Of a stretch of DNA of 64,000 bases, positions 1 to 7,774 are shown one piece after another. The DNA comes from Sphingomonas ginsenosidivorax (lineage in GTDB: Bacteria > Pseudomonadota > Alphaproteobacteria > Sphingomonadales > Sphingomonadaceae), in assembly GCF_007995065.1 (NCBI RefSeq), contig NZ_VOQR01000001.1:2917001-2981000 (forward strand). Direction: 5' to 3'. Within the stretch, counting starts at the first letter, position 1. Every line of letters starts with the position of its first letter. Made by a program: the position numbers and the translations under genes. The notes below the pieces were generated by a model. The model was given only the letters and a program-made list of their open reading frames with translations. It did not search any database and was not told the origin of the DNA.

Positions 1-31
1 ACGGAGTGGCAGGGAAACGGCGCGCGTAAAC

Positions 32-262
32 TCAGTTCGGCGCCTGCGCGTTGGCCTGTGCGTTCGCCGGCTTCTCGACCGAGATCGTCGGCACCGCGAC
101 CGTCTTGTTCTCGGTACCCAGAGTCACCTTGGCGACGTCCGCCTGGAACTTCGGCGCCTGCACGACGGCGGACTGCGTCTGGTCGATGTTGATGATCCCG
201 AAATACATCAGTCCGGCGACAACCAGCACCGCGATCGCGAGCAGACTCAGAATCGTACGCAT
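32..262 (-). CDS. Small single-pass membrane protein, unknown function
   Basis: A 76-residue protein with a hydrophobic helix at residues 4-23 followed by a polar tail rich in Ala, Asn, Gln and Pro. The tail probably faces the periplasm. The start at 262 was chosen because a purine-rich AAAGGGGA site lies a few bases upstream; an in-frame ATG 24 codons earlier would add an Arg/Cys-rich stretch that looks non-coding. It is divergent from rpmB. I do not recognise a family. It could also be read as an uncleaved signal anchor. Confidence 0.6.
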   Translation of the reverse strand: MRTILSLLAIAVLVVAGLMYFGIINIDQTQSAVVQAPKFQADVAKVTLGTENKTVAVPTISVEKPANAQANAQAPN

Positions 263-382
263 AAATTTCCCCTTTACCGGTTCGATAGCGTAACAACGTC
301 GACACCGCCGCGCGAGTTGCACCACGAGTTGCATGGCGCCCCTTCAACCGGATGACCTCGAACGCCCAAACCCGTGAATCGG

Positions 383-411
383 TTGACGCGCTCCCCCTCG
401 CGGGGTATCGG
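383..411 (+). promoter_or_regulatory. Putative sigma-70-type promoter of rpmB
   Basis: TTGACG at 383-388 and TATCGG at 406-411 are separated by 17 bases, a good housekeeping spacing. The predicted start of transcription would be near 418, about 36 bases before the rpmB ATG at 454. This is a motif match only. Confidence 0.45.
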
Positions 412-453
412 CGCGCCTTTCCGGGGGTCATCCCGAAACTTATAGGTAGACAG

Positions 454-744
454 ATGTCGCGCATTTGCGAACTGACCGGCAAGGGCCGGATGGTCGGGAA
501 CAACGTGTCCCACGCCAACAACAAGACCAAGCGTACGTTCCTGCCCAACCTGCAGAACGTGACGCTGATCTCCGATTCGCTCGAAAAGGGCGTTCGCCTG
601 CGCGTCTCGACGCACGGCCTGCGTTCGGTCGAGCATAATGGCGGCCTGGACAACTGGCTGGTCAAGACCTCGGACGACAAGCTCTCGCTGCGCGTGCGCC
701 GCTTGAAGCGCGAAATCGTCAAGAAGCTCGCCGTCGCCGCCTAA
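454..744 (+). CDS. rpmB: 50S ribosomal protein L28
   Basis: A component of the large ribosomal subunit, 96 residues. The N-terminus has the bacterial L28 pattern, with [20 protein letters not shown] (residues 5-24) followed by the basic R-R-F/L-P-N-L-Q segment, and a Lys/Arg-rich C-terminus. The length is that of alphaproteobacterial L28, which is longer than the E. coli protein. The start at 454 fits the family; an in-frame ATG at 352 would add 34 unrelated residues. It is a single gene with its own promoter upstream and a strong hairpin terminator downstream. Confidence 0.97.
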   Translation: MSRICELTGKGRMVGNNVSHANNKTKRTFLPNLQNVTLISDSLEKGVRLRVSTHGLRSVEHNGGLDNWLVKTSDDKLSLRVRRLKREIVKKLAVAA

Positions 745-768
745 CGCGGTCTGCGGTTGCTGAACGGC

Positions 769-800
769 CGGCTCGTCCCGCACCCATGCGGGGCGAGCCG
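769..800 (+). terminator. Hairpin terminator after rpmB
   Basis: Arms 769-782 and 787-800 pair over 14 positions with a single G-T wobble and a four-base loop, 25 bases after the rpmB stop. The following bases are moderately T-rich. It also lies just past the 3' end of the convergent esterase gene, so it may serve both. Confidence 0.7.
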
Positions 801-812
801 TCGTCGTTTGGG

Positions 813-1829
813 TCAGCCGTTCAGGCGGAACTTCAACAGCAACGTGCGCTCGAGCGGCGCGGCCTGGTTGTCGTCGGACACCAGCCACAACATCGTCGCG
901 CCCGCATCGCGCCCGGTGCCCCGGGTCGCTGCGACCCCCTCGAAATTGTCGTGGATCAGCGGCGGGGCCAGCGTCGCGATCGCGCGTCCGGTTACGGTCG
1001 CGCCCTCGCGAACCTCGCGCGGGTCGATCAGCACCAGGATGCTGGTGAACACGAACGGCAGGCTGAACGCGCGGTTGAGCACCAGCAACCGCCCGTCGGG
1101 CAGCTCGGTGGCATCCGAGGGATCATAGCCGTTGGGCGGCATGTAGGTGAAGCGCACCGCGGGTCGGCTGTCCTTCAGCGGATCGCCCGCGAAGATCAGC
1201 GCCTGCCGCCCTCGCCGCCGCGGCACCGCGACGCGCGGCCCGCGGGTCGTCTCAGAAATCGTCAGGAACCGGCCGTCGTGCAGCCGCGCCAGCGATTCGG
1301 CGCCACCATTGACGTCCCATTTCGCCATCGCGGTGGGCGCGACATGCCCCTCGACCCGCGCGAAGCCGGACGCATAGCGCCAGATCGCGTTGGCGCCCTC
1401 GAACCCTGCCCAGATCGTGCCGGTGCGCGGGTCGATCGCCATCGATTCGCTGTCGCGGTCGGCCTTCTGCCACCCCTCGCCCGGCCCGCCCGGCAGGTTG
1501 CGGAAGCCGATATCGGCCGGGCGCCAGTCCGCCCCCATGCGAAAGCTCACCGCATTGCCGCCGTCGCTCAGCAGGATGAACCGGTCGCCCGCCACCGCCA
1601 GCGACGAATAGCCGCCGAACGCCGGGTCGCGACTGGTCAGGTGGACCCCGCCGAGAAACGTCAGCGCCCCCACTGTGGTCCGCGCCGAGTCGCCCTCGTC
1701 CAGCGCGACAGGTGCGACGGACAGATTCGCGGCCCGGCCGAGCAGCGGCAGGCGCACCTCACCGGTCCAGCCCGGCGCGATCGCCAGCACGGTTCCGGCG
1801 ACGAGCAACAGGGTGAGCGGGCGGCGCAT
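813..1829 (-). CDS. Esterase-like activity of phytase family protein, exported
   Basis: A 338-residue protein with an N-terminal hydrophobic signal (residues 4-17), then repeated beta-strand segments of a phytase-like propeller. Visible family landmarks are FGGYSSLAV, DRFILLSDGG, DSESMAIDP, GGAESLARL and a C-terminal DNFEGVAA with LVSDDN near residue 320. The family (phytase-like domain) is widespread in Proteobacteria, but its substrate is mostly unknown, so phosphoester hydrolysis is only an inference. It likely acts in the periplasm or as a lipid-anchored protein. It is convergent with rpmB and divergent from the glycine-zipper gene. Confidence 0.8.
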   Translation of the reverse strand: MRRPLTLLLVAGTVLAIAPGWTGEVRLPLLGRAANLSVAPVALDEGDSARTTVGALTFLGGVHLTSRDPAFGGYSSLAVAGDRFILLSDGGNAVSFRMGADWRPADIGFRNLPGGPGEGWQKADRDSESMAIDPRTGTIWAGFEGANAIWRYASGFARVEGHVAPTAMAKWDVNGGAESLARLHDGRFLTISETTRGPRVAVPRRRGRQALIFAGDPLKDSRPAVRFTYMPPNGYDPSDATELPDGRLLVLNRAFSLPFVFTSILVLIDPREVREGATVTGRAIATLAPPLIHDNFEGVAATRGTGRDAGATMLWLVSDDNQAAPLERTLLLKFRLNG

Positions 1830-1974
1830 CCCGGCCTCTTAGAGACCCGGCGTGCATGAACAATGGATAACGAGCGCATTCAGGGTTCGCTCAATGCGAA
1901 TCGCCCAGAAGGACGTCATCGAAGATCGAAGGGCCGCCGACGCGGTTCCGGACATCCCCAACGGGAGACGCGCA

Positions 1975-2352
1975 ATGTTCAAGACTTTTACCCTCGCCGC
2001 GAGCGCCCTCGCGATGTCCGCCACCGCCCTGGTTCCGGTCGCTGCCGATGCGCAGCGCTATCGCGGCGGTTACGAGCGCGGCTACGATCGTGGTGGCTAC
2101 GATCGCGGCGGCTACGACCGTGGGTATCGCGATTATCGCGGTGGCGACCGCGGCTATTACAACCGTCGTCGCGGCGGCGGCTGCGACAACAGCGGCGGCA
2201 CGATCGTCGGTGCGCTCGCCGGCGGCCTGCTGGGTCACACCGTCGCTGGCCGCGGCGACCGGACGCTCGGCGCGGTCCTCGGCGCAGCGGGTGGCGCCCT
2301 CGCTGGCCGCGCGATCGATAAGTCGGACAACCCCAGGTACTGCCGCCGCTAA
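1975..2352 (+). CDS. Glycine-zipper 2TM domain protein with Tyr/Arg/Gly repeats
   Basis: A 125-residue exported protein. Residues 1-26 form a signal peptide ending ADA. Residues 27-67 are a low-complexity stretch in which GGYDRG-type units recur (about four near copies). The C-terminal half holds the glycine zipper GGTIVGALAGGLLGHTVAG followed by a second helix GAVLGAAGGALAGRAI, as in Rickettsia 17 kDa antigen-like proteins. Four Cys residues are absent, but two flank the zipper (residues about 70 and 123). The start at 1975 has a GGGAGA site upstream. It probably inserts in or coats the outer membrane; the precise role is unknown. Confidence 0.8.
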   Translation: MFKTFTLAASALAMSATALVPVAADAQRYRGGYERGYDRGGYDRGGYDRGYRDYRGGDRGYYNRRRGGGCDNSGGTIVGALAGGLLGHTVAGRGDRTLGAVLGAAGGALAGRAIDKSDNPRYCRR

Positions 2353-2370
2353 GGCGGGAAGGCCCGCCTT
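2351..2370 (+). terminator. Hairpin after glycine-zipper gene
   Basis: AAGGCGGG (2351-2358) pairs perfectly with CCCGCCTT (2363-2370) around a four-base loop, starting inside the stop codon. A second hairpin with arms 2493-2501 and 2515-2523 followed by TTGTTCG lies further down the 241-base gap, after repeat family E. Confidence 0.55.
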
Positions 2371-2375
2371 GGCGG

Positions 2376-2447
2376 CGGCACGGCCGGCGGGTCGGCCCTA
2401 GGCCGACCCGTCCGACGAAAGACGGCGGCTTTGCCGTCGTCCCGCCC
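2376..2447 (+). repeat. Palindromic repeat family E, copy 1
   Basis: About 72 bases that recur in inverted orientation at 3544-3620, on the other side of the acyltransferase gene. The core holds a perfect hairpin, arms 2389-2397 and 2401-2409 with a CTA loop. Between the copies the match runs over about 70 positions with a few mismatches. It lies between the glycine-zipper gene and the acyltransferase. Confidence 0.85.
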
Positions 2448-2593
2448 CGCACCCCAGTTTCCCCAGTTCCCTCGCGTAGCGTATCGAGGGCGGAGGCCGG
2501 TTTCCGAGAAGGAGACCGGCCTCTTGTTCGTCCCGGTCCGCTCGGACCAACCGCATTAACGCTCCCTTCGCGCCTTCCCGGTACACGCGTGCC

Positions 2594-3598
2594 ATGAGGA
2601 TCCCCGCACTCGACGGCCTGCGCGCGGTCGCCATCCTGTCGGTGATGTCCTTCCACGCCAATCTCTGGTTCGCGGGGGGCGGGTCGCTCGGCGTCGACAT
2701 CTTCTTCGTGCTGTCGGGCTGGCTGATCACGGGCCTGCTGGCCGACGAGACCGAGCGCACCGGCACGGTCGATCGCCCCGCCTTCCTCGCACGGCGGCTG
2801 CGGCGGCTGTTGCCCGCGCTGTCCTGCCTGCTGCTGGCCTACCTGCTGGTCGCGCCCTGGCTCTACCCGCAGTCCGCGGACCGTCGCTGGTTCGATGCGG
2901 CGACGGCGTTCCTGTATCTCACCAATCTGCGCGAGACGGTCTGGCCCGCGGATACGCCCTTGTCCCACACCTGGTCGCTGGCGGTCGAAGCGCAATTCTA
3001 CCTGGCCTGGCCGTTCGTCGTGCCCGCGCTGCTGCGACTCGGCCGGCACCGCGCCGCGCGGCTATTGTGCGTGGCGTGGGTCTGCCTCACCGCGCTGCGA
3101 TTCGCATGGCCTGCGATGGTCGGCGGCGCTGGCACCTATTATTTCACCCCGCTGCACGCAACCGGCCTGCTGCTGGGCAGCGCGCTGGCGCTCCAGCCGA
3201 TTTCGGCCCGCCGCGGGCCCGTCGCACTGGCCCTGCTGGTCGCGATCATGGTCGGCGTGAGAACGTTCGACTGGTGGCTGTACGTCCTGCCGCTCGCCGA
3301 GGTCGCGACCGTGCTGGTCGTCGCCGATCCGCCGCGTCTGCTCGCCTGGCCCCCGCTGCAGGTCGTCGGGCGGGTCTCGTACGGGATGTACCTGTGGCAT
3401 GTCCCGCTGCTGTGGATCATGCCGACGCGGACTCCGCCGCAGGCTGCAGCGTTCTTCGTCGCGACGCTTGTCGCGGGATGGATGTCCGCAGCGCTGGTCG
3501 AGCGTTGGTTTACGCGGGGCGGCGGCTTAACTGTGCACCCCGGTCGTCCGGGCCGGACGCCGGCAAAGCCGTCGTCTCTCGTCGGACGGGTCGGGTAG
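2594..3598 (+). CDS. Acyltransferase 3 family membrane protein (OafA/YrhL-like)
   Basis: A 334-residue polytopic membrane protein that probably transfers an acyl group to a surface glycan or lipid. Family marks are visible: PALDGLRAVAILSV at the start, the catalytic His in SFHANLWF, GVDIFFVLSGWLITG, the conserved Arg/Lys-rich turn LARRLRRLLPAL, and the SLAVEAQFYLAWP motif. About nine hydrophobic helices follow to YGMYLWHVPLLW and a final LVERWF, where homologues normally end. The last 18 residues and the stop codon are encoded by repeat family E, so the native C-terminus seems to have been replaced. No downstream periplasmic SGNH domain is present. Confidence 0.88.
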   Translation: MRIPALDGLRAVAILSVMSFHANLWFAGGGSLGVDIFFVLSGWLITGLLADETERTGTVDRPAFLARRLRRLLPALSCLLLAYLLVAPWLYPQSADRRWFDAATAFLYLTNLRETVWPADTPLSHTWSLAVEAQFYLAWPFVVPALLRLGRHRAARLLCVAWVCLTALRFAWPAMVGGAGTYYFTPLHATGLLLGSALALQPISARRGPVALALLVAIMVGVRTFDWWLYVLPLAEVATVLVVADPPRLLAWPPLQVVGRVSYGMYLWHVPLLWIMPTRTPPQAAAFFVATLVAGWMSAALVERWFTRGGGLTVHPGRPGRTPAKPSSLVGRVG

Positions 3599-3620
3599 GC
3601 CCGACCCGCCGGCCGTGCCG
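3544..3620 (-). repeat. Palindromic repeat family E, copy 2 (inverted)
   Basis: Reverse-complement copy of 2376-2447, with its own internal hairpin (CGGGTCGGG pairing with CCCGACCCG). It overlaps the 3' end of the acyltransferase gene and provides its last 18 codons and the TAG stop at 3596-3598. The two copies stand 1.1 kb apart in inverted orientation. Confidence 0.85.
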
Positions 3621-3658
3621 GGCGCTGCGCGACTGCCGTTGGCAGCGCGCATCGCCCG

Positions 3659-4381
3659 TCAGTACATATGCTGCCCGCCGTTGATGCTCAGCGTCGATCC
3701 GGTCACGAACCCGCCCTCTTCGGCGCACAGGAACGCGACCCCGCGCGCGATCTCGCTCGCCTGGCCCAGCCGCCCCGCGGGGATCCGCGCGACGATCTTC
3801 TCCAGCACGTCGGCGGGCACGGCGGCGACCATGTCGGTATCGATATACCCCGGTGCGATCGCATTGACCGTCACGCCGGCACGCGCGCCTTCCTGCGCCA
3901 GCGCCTTGGTGAAGCCGTGAATGCCCGATTTCGCCGCGGCGTAGTTGACCTGGCCGTACTGCCCGGCCTGCCCGTTGATCGACCCGATATTGACGATCCG
4001 CCCCCATTTGCGCGCACGCATGCCCGGGAACACCGCCTTGGCCATATTGAAGCAGCCACCCAGATTGGTGTCGATGACCGCCTTCCAGTCCTCGTAGCTC
4101 ATGTTGAGGATCGTGCCGTCGCGCGTGATGCCCGCATTGTTCACGACGATGTCGATATCGCCCAGTTCGGCCGCGACCCGCGCACACCCGGTCTGGCACG
4201 CTTCATAGTCGCCGACGTCCCAGCGATAGGCGGGGATCCCCGTGCGTTCGGTGAACTCGCGTGCCCGCTCGTCGTTGCCCGCATAGTTGGCGGCGACCGA
4301 GATGCCCATGTCCTTCAGGGCCAGGCTGATCGCCTCACCGATCCCGCGCGTACCGCCGGTGACGATTGCGACGCGTGCCAT
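3659..4381 (-). CDS. phaB: Acetoacetyl-CoA reductase
   Basis: Reduces acetoacetyl-CoA to (R)-3-hydroxybutyryl-CoA with NADPH for polyhydroxybutyrate synthesis. It is a 240-residue classical short-chain dehydrogenase: TGGTRGIG cofactor loop at residues 8-15, NNAG, a Ser in NIGSINGQAGQYGQ, and the catalytic YAAAK. The VNIGSINGQAGQ.GQ.NY segment and GFTKALAQEGA are typical of PhaB rather than FabG. A GGAGAGAGAT site precedes the ATG. It lies 29 bases after hemH on the same strand, while the synthase gene phaC is 15 kb away. Confidence 0.93.
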   Translation of the reverse strand: MARVAIVTGGTRGIGEAISLALKDMGISVAANYAGNDERAREFTERTGIPAYRWDVGDYEACQTGCARVAAELGDIDIVVNNAGITRDGTILNMSYEDWKAVIDTNLGGCFNMAKAVFPGMRARKWGRIVNIGSINGQAGQYGQVNYAAAKSGIHGFTKALAQEGARAGVTVNAIAPGYIDTDMVAAVPADVLEKIVARIPAGRLGQASEIARGVAFLCAEEGGFVTGSTLSINGGQHMY

Positions 4382-4410
4382 ATCTCTCTCCTAGTCTATT
4401 TTGCGTAAAG

Positions 4411-5418
4411 CTAACCGCGCTTTAGCCATCCTTCAAGCTCACGCACGAGAAGCGTGCGCAGCATAGCGATGCCGACCGCGCTGTCGTTGAGGCATGGCAG
4501 ATAGGCGAAGTGCGTCCCGCCCGCCTCCTCGAAACTCTCGCGTCCGCGGATCGACAGTTCCTCCAGCGTCTCCAGGCAATCCGCCGAGAAGCCGGGTGCG
4601 AAGATCACCAACTTCTTCTTACCCGCCTGCGCGAGCGCGACCAGCGTGTCGTCGGTCGGCGGCTCGAGCCATTTCGCCGGCCCGAACCGCGACTGGAACG
4701 CGACGGTCAGCTCGCGGTTCATCGCTTCGCTCAGCATCCGCGCGGTCTTCTGGCAGTGGCAATGATAGGGATCGCCCAGTTCCAGCGTCCGCTTCGGCAT
4801 GCCGTGGAAGCTCGCGACGATCGCGTCGGGCTCGAAATCGAGCCCGGCCAGCCCCGCCTCGAGCGACTGCTTCAGCGCGTCGATATAGGCGGGATCGTCA
4901 TGATAGGGCGGCAGCGTGCGAATCGCGGGCTGCCAGCGCATGCCGGCCAGATGCGCGAACGCCTTGTCGTTGGCGGTCGCGGTCGTCGCCGAGCAATATT
5001 GCGGATACAGCGGTGCGAGCAGGATGCGCTCGCACCCGGCATCCTTCATCGCCTGCAACCGCACCGCGATCCCCGGATTGCCGTAGCGCATCGCCCAGTC
5101 GACCAGCACGTCGGGCCCGAACGAATCCTTCAGCGCCGCCGCTTGCAACCGCGTGATCGCGGCGAGCGGCGATCCGTCCTCGCGCCACACCAGGCCATAG
5201 GCATGCGCAGACTTCTTGGGCCGCGTATTGAGGATGATCCCGCGCAGGATCGGCTGCCACGCGATCGGCGGCAGTTCGACGACGCGCCGGTCCGACAGGA
5301 ATTCGCCGAGATAGCGCTTCACCGACTTCACGTCGGGGCCATCGGGGGTGCCGAGGTTCATCAGCAGCACGCCGATCTTCGGGCGCGGAATCGGCGGGTG
5401 GTCGGCGGGGGGCGTCAT
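4411..5418 (-). CDS. hemH: Ferrochelatase
   Basis: Inserts ferrous iron into protoporphyrin IX, the last step of protoheme synthesis. 335 residues. Visible marks are GVLLMNLGTPD near the N-terminus, PLYPQYCSATTA, the catalytic-His motif ASFHGMPKR with GDPYHCHCQKTA, and FAPGFSADCLETLEEL with the conserved Glu residues. The ATG at 5418 overlaps the stop of the upstream oxidoreductase gene (ATGA), suggesting coupled translation. The length and motif order match proteobacterial HemH. Confidence 0.96.
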   Translation of the reverse strand: MTPPADHPPIPRPKIGVLLMNLGTPDGPDVKSVKRYLGEFLSDRRVVELPPIAWQPILRGIILNTRPKKSAHAYGLVWREDGSPLAAITRLQAAALKDSFGPDVLVDWAMRYGNPGIAVRLQAMKDAGCERILLAPLYPQYCSATTATANDKAFAHLAGMRWQPAIRTLPPYHDDPAYIDALKQSLEAGLAGLDFEPDAIVASFHGMPKRTLELGDPYHCHCQKTARMLSEAMNRELTVAFQSRFGPAKWLEPPTDDTLVALAQAGKKKLVIFAPGFSADCLETLEELSIRGRESFEEAGGTHFAYLPCLNDSAVGIAMLRTLLVRELEGWLKRG

Positions 5419-7598
5419 GCCATCGTATTTAGGGGCAAATCGCGGATGCGATAGCCCGTTGCGGATTGCAGTGCGTTCGCGATCGCCGGCGCGACCGCGG
5501 GAACGCCGAGTTCGCCGACTCCGCCCGGCGCCTCGTCGCTGCGGATCAGCTCGACCGTGATGTCGGGCGTGTCGGCCAGCCGCGGGATCCGCATCGTGTC
5601 GAACCCGCGGACATCGGCCAGCCCGCGCGTGAACCCGGTCGCCGCGCCGAGTGCGTTCGCCATCCCGAAGATCAAACCGCCCTCGATCTGCTGGCGGACC
5701 AGGTCGGGGTTGATCTGCGCGCCGCAATCGACCGCCGCGACCAGCCGGTCGACCACCGGCCGCCGGTCGTCGCCCATGTGTGCCTCGGCCAGCACCGCGA
5801 TATAGCTGCCGCGAAACGCGTGGCACGCGATCCCCTGCCCGCTGCCCGGCACCCCGCCGTCCCAGCCGCCGAGCGACGCCGCGGTCGACAGGCAGCGCGC
5901 GAGCCGCGGGTTGCCGCCGAGCATGCCGATCCGGAACGACATCGGCTCCGAATGGCCGAGCTTGGCCAGTTCGTCGAGGAAGCACTCGGTGAAGAACGCG
6001 CTCGATACGTGTGCACCACCGCGGACATGCCCGGTCGCGACGCCAATATCGGCGGCGTGATGGTCGATCGCAACGGCAGGCATGCGATAGGCGGGCATCG
6101 CGCCCGCGACCGCATGACGATCGCCGCGCGCAACGCGGACCGCGGCCTCGGTCGCCAGCCCGGGCATCAGCCGCCGCGCCAGCTCGGCACCCGTCGACGG
6201 CGCCGCGATCTTCGCGCTCCACCCGAGGATCGCGCCGTTCGGCGCCAGCCGCGCCGCCATCCGTGCCCGTGCCGCGGGGCGATAGCGATCGTGCAGGCTG
6301 TCCTCGCCGCGCGACCAGACCAGCGCGACCGGGCGCTTCAGTGTCATCGCGAGCACCGCCGCCTGTTCGGCGACGTGATGCTCCAGCGCGGCCCCGAAGG
6401 ATCCGCCGACCAGCATCGGGTGTACCGTCACCGCGCTGTCCGACAGCCCCGCCGCCCGCGCGGCGGCGGCGCGCGCGAGCCCGGGCGCCTGCGTCGCCAG
6501 CCAGAGTTCGAGCCGGCCGTCGCGGAACGCCGCCGTCGCGCTCGGCGTCTCGAGTCCGGCGTGCAGCCCCAGCCCCACGCGGTATTCCGCGGTCACCAGG
6601 CGGGCGCCCTCGAACACGCCGTCGACATCGCCGACCTTCGCCATCCGCGTGCCGGGCTGGCCGAGCGCGGTCGTCAATGCCGTGTCGATCGACGCGCTGT
6701 CGACCGCGCGGCCGCCTTCGAACCGCGGCGCGAGCGCATCGAGCGCCTGCTGCGCGGCCCACCAGGTCGTCGCGACCGCCGCGACCCAGCGCGGGTTCTC
6801 GACCACCGACAGCACGCCGCGGATGCGGTCCGCCGCCGCGCGGTCGACCCGGGTCAGCCGGCTGCCTGCCGGTCCCTGCCGGATCGCAGCGTGCACCATG
6901 TCGGCCAGCCGGACGTCGCCCGCAAAATTCGCCGACCCGTCGACCTTGGACGGCGCGTCGATCCGCGGGACGGACGTGCCGACCAGCTTGCCCGCGCCAT
7001 GCATGCCCAGCGGCAGCGGATCGGGGATCGTGCCCCCCGCCGCCACCTCGGCGAGTTCGGCGAAGCGCAGCCGCTTGGCGCCGTGCACGACGAACCCCGC
7101 CTCGACCCGGGTCTGCGTCCAGTCGACGTCCCAGCGCTCCGCCGCCGCCCTGCACAACAGCGCCCGCGCCGCCGCCCCCGCCTCGCGGCACGCGGTCTCG
7201 AACATCCGGATCGAACTGGACCCACCGGTCAAAATCGGCGCGTCCGCCGGCAACGCGGAGAACAGCCCCTCGAACAGGTCGTTCACGCCCAGCGGATTGG
7301 CATAGAGCGGATTGAGCGGCGCCGGCTCGACCCCGACCGTCCGCCAGTCCGCCCCCAGCTCGTCCGCGACGATCTGCGCCAGCGCGGTATAGACGCCCTG
7401 GCCATGCTCGGCCTGCGGCACCGCGACCGTGACATGCCCGTCGGTCCCGATCTTCAGCCACGCCCCGAACAGCGCCTCCCCGGGATTCGCCACGAGGTTG
7501 GGCGCATAGCTGCGCGGCCACAGGCCCCACGCGACGAGCAACCCGACGCCCGCACCGCCCCCGACGAGAAGCCTGCGCCTGTTGATCCCGTTCGCCAT
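5415..7598 (-). CDS. Molybdopterin-binding oxidoreductase, IorB-like large subunit (xanthine dehydrogenase family)
   Basis: 727 residues with a Tat-type N-terminus (NRRRLLVGGGAG), suggesting export with bound cofactor. The body resembles the aldehyde/xanthine dehydrogenase large subunit of the isoquinoline 1-oxidoreductase type: PQAEHGQGVYTALAQIVADE near residue 65, KVDGSANFAGDVR, and near the C-terminus GGVGELGVPAVAPAIANAL with the expected catalytic Glu. The Mo-cofactor loop usually written GGxFGRR reads GGSFGAA here. No [2Fe-2S] small-subunit gene lies beside it, so its electron acceptor is unclear. It is translationally coupled to hemH downstream. Substrate unknown. Confidence 0.82.
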   Translation of the reverse strand: MANGINRRRLLVGGGAGVGLLVAWGLWPRSYAPNLVANPGEALFGAWLKIGTDGHVTVAVPQAEHGQGVYTALAQIVADELGADWRTVGVEPAPLNPLYANPLGVNDLFEGLFSALPADAPILTGGSSSIRMFETACREAGAAARALLCRAAAERWDVDWTQTRVEAGFVVHGAKRLRFAELAEVAAGGTIPDPLPLGMHGAGKLVGTSVPRIDAPSKVDGSANFAGDVRLADMVHAAIRQGPAGSRLTRVDRAAADRIRGVLSVVENPRWVAAVATTWWAAQQALDALAPRFEGGRAVDSASIDTALTTALGQPGTRMAKVGDVDGVFEGARLVTAEYRVGLGLHAGLETPSATAAFRDGRLELWLATQAPGLARAAAARAAGLSDSAVTVHPMLVGGSFGAALEHHVAEQAAVLAMTLKRPVALVWSRGEDSLHDRYRPAARARMAARLAPNGAILGWSAKIAAPSTGAELARRLMPGLATEAAVRVARGDRHAVAGAMPAYRMPAVAIDHHAADIGVATGHVRGGAHVSSAFFTECFLDELAKLGHSEPMSFRIGMLGGNPRLARCLSTAASLGGWDGGVPGSGQGIACHAFRGSYIAVLAEAHMGDDRRPVVDRLVAAVDCGAQINPDLVRQQIEGGLIFGMANALGAATGFTRGLADVRGFDTMRIPRLADTPDITVELIRSDEAPGGVGELGVPAVAPAIANALQSATGYRIRDLPLNTMA

Positions 7599-7658
7599 GG
7601 CAGGGCTCTATCCTTGGCGGCGAAGCGTGGAAAGTAGAGACACCAGCCTCCCCTGCCT

Positions 7659-7756
7659 CCCCGGCGAAGGCCGGGGCCCAATTGGAGAGGTGGCTTTAAC
7701 GGAGCGCCGCCGGCCATCACGGAGGTCCCCCAATTGGACCCCGGCCTTCGCCGGGG
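7659..7756 (+). repeat. Palindromic repeat family C, copy 1
   Basis: Outer arms CCCCGGCGAAGGCCGGGG and its complement enclose CCAATTGG-like inner arms and a variable centre. Related copies are at 52664-52772 and 62799-62904. It fills most of the 176-base gap between the acyl-CoA synthetase and the oxidoreductase, both on the minus strand, and could act as a terminator or RNA stabiliser. Confidence 0.85.
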
Positions 7757-7774
7757 AGGGGCCATCTCAGACGA

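Noticed and set aside
2376..3620. Insertion sequence or composite transposon around the acyltransferase gene
   Set aside because: No transposase gene and no clear target duplication; only the paired repeats are seen, so it is reported as a repeat-flanked gene.
5466..7637. 723-codon open frame on the plus strand opposite the oxidoreductase gene
   Set aside because: Highly Arg/His/Asp-rich translation without any domain, typical of GC-rich antisense frames; the minus-strand gene has clear motifs.
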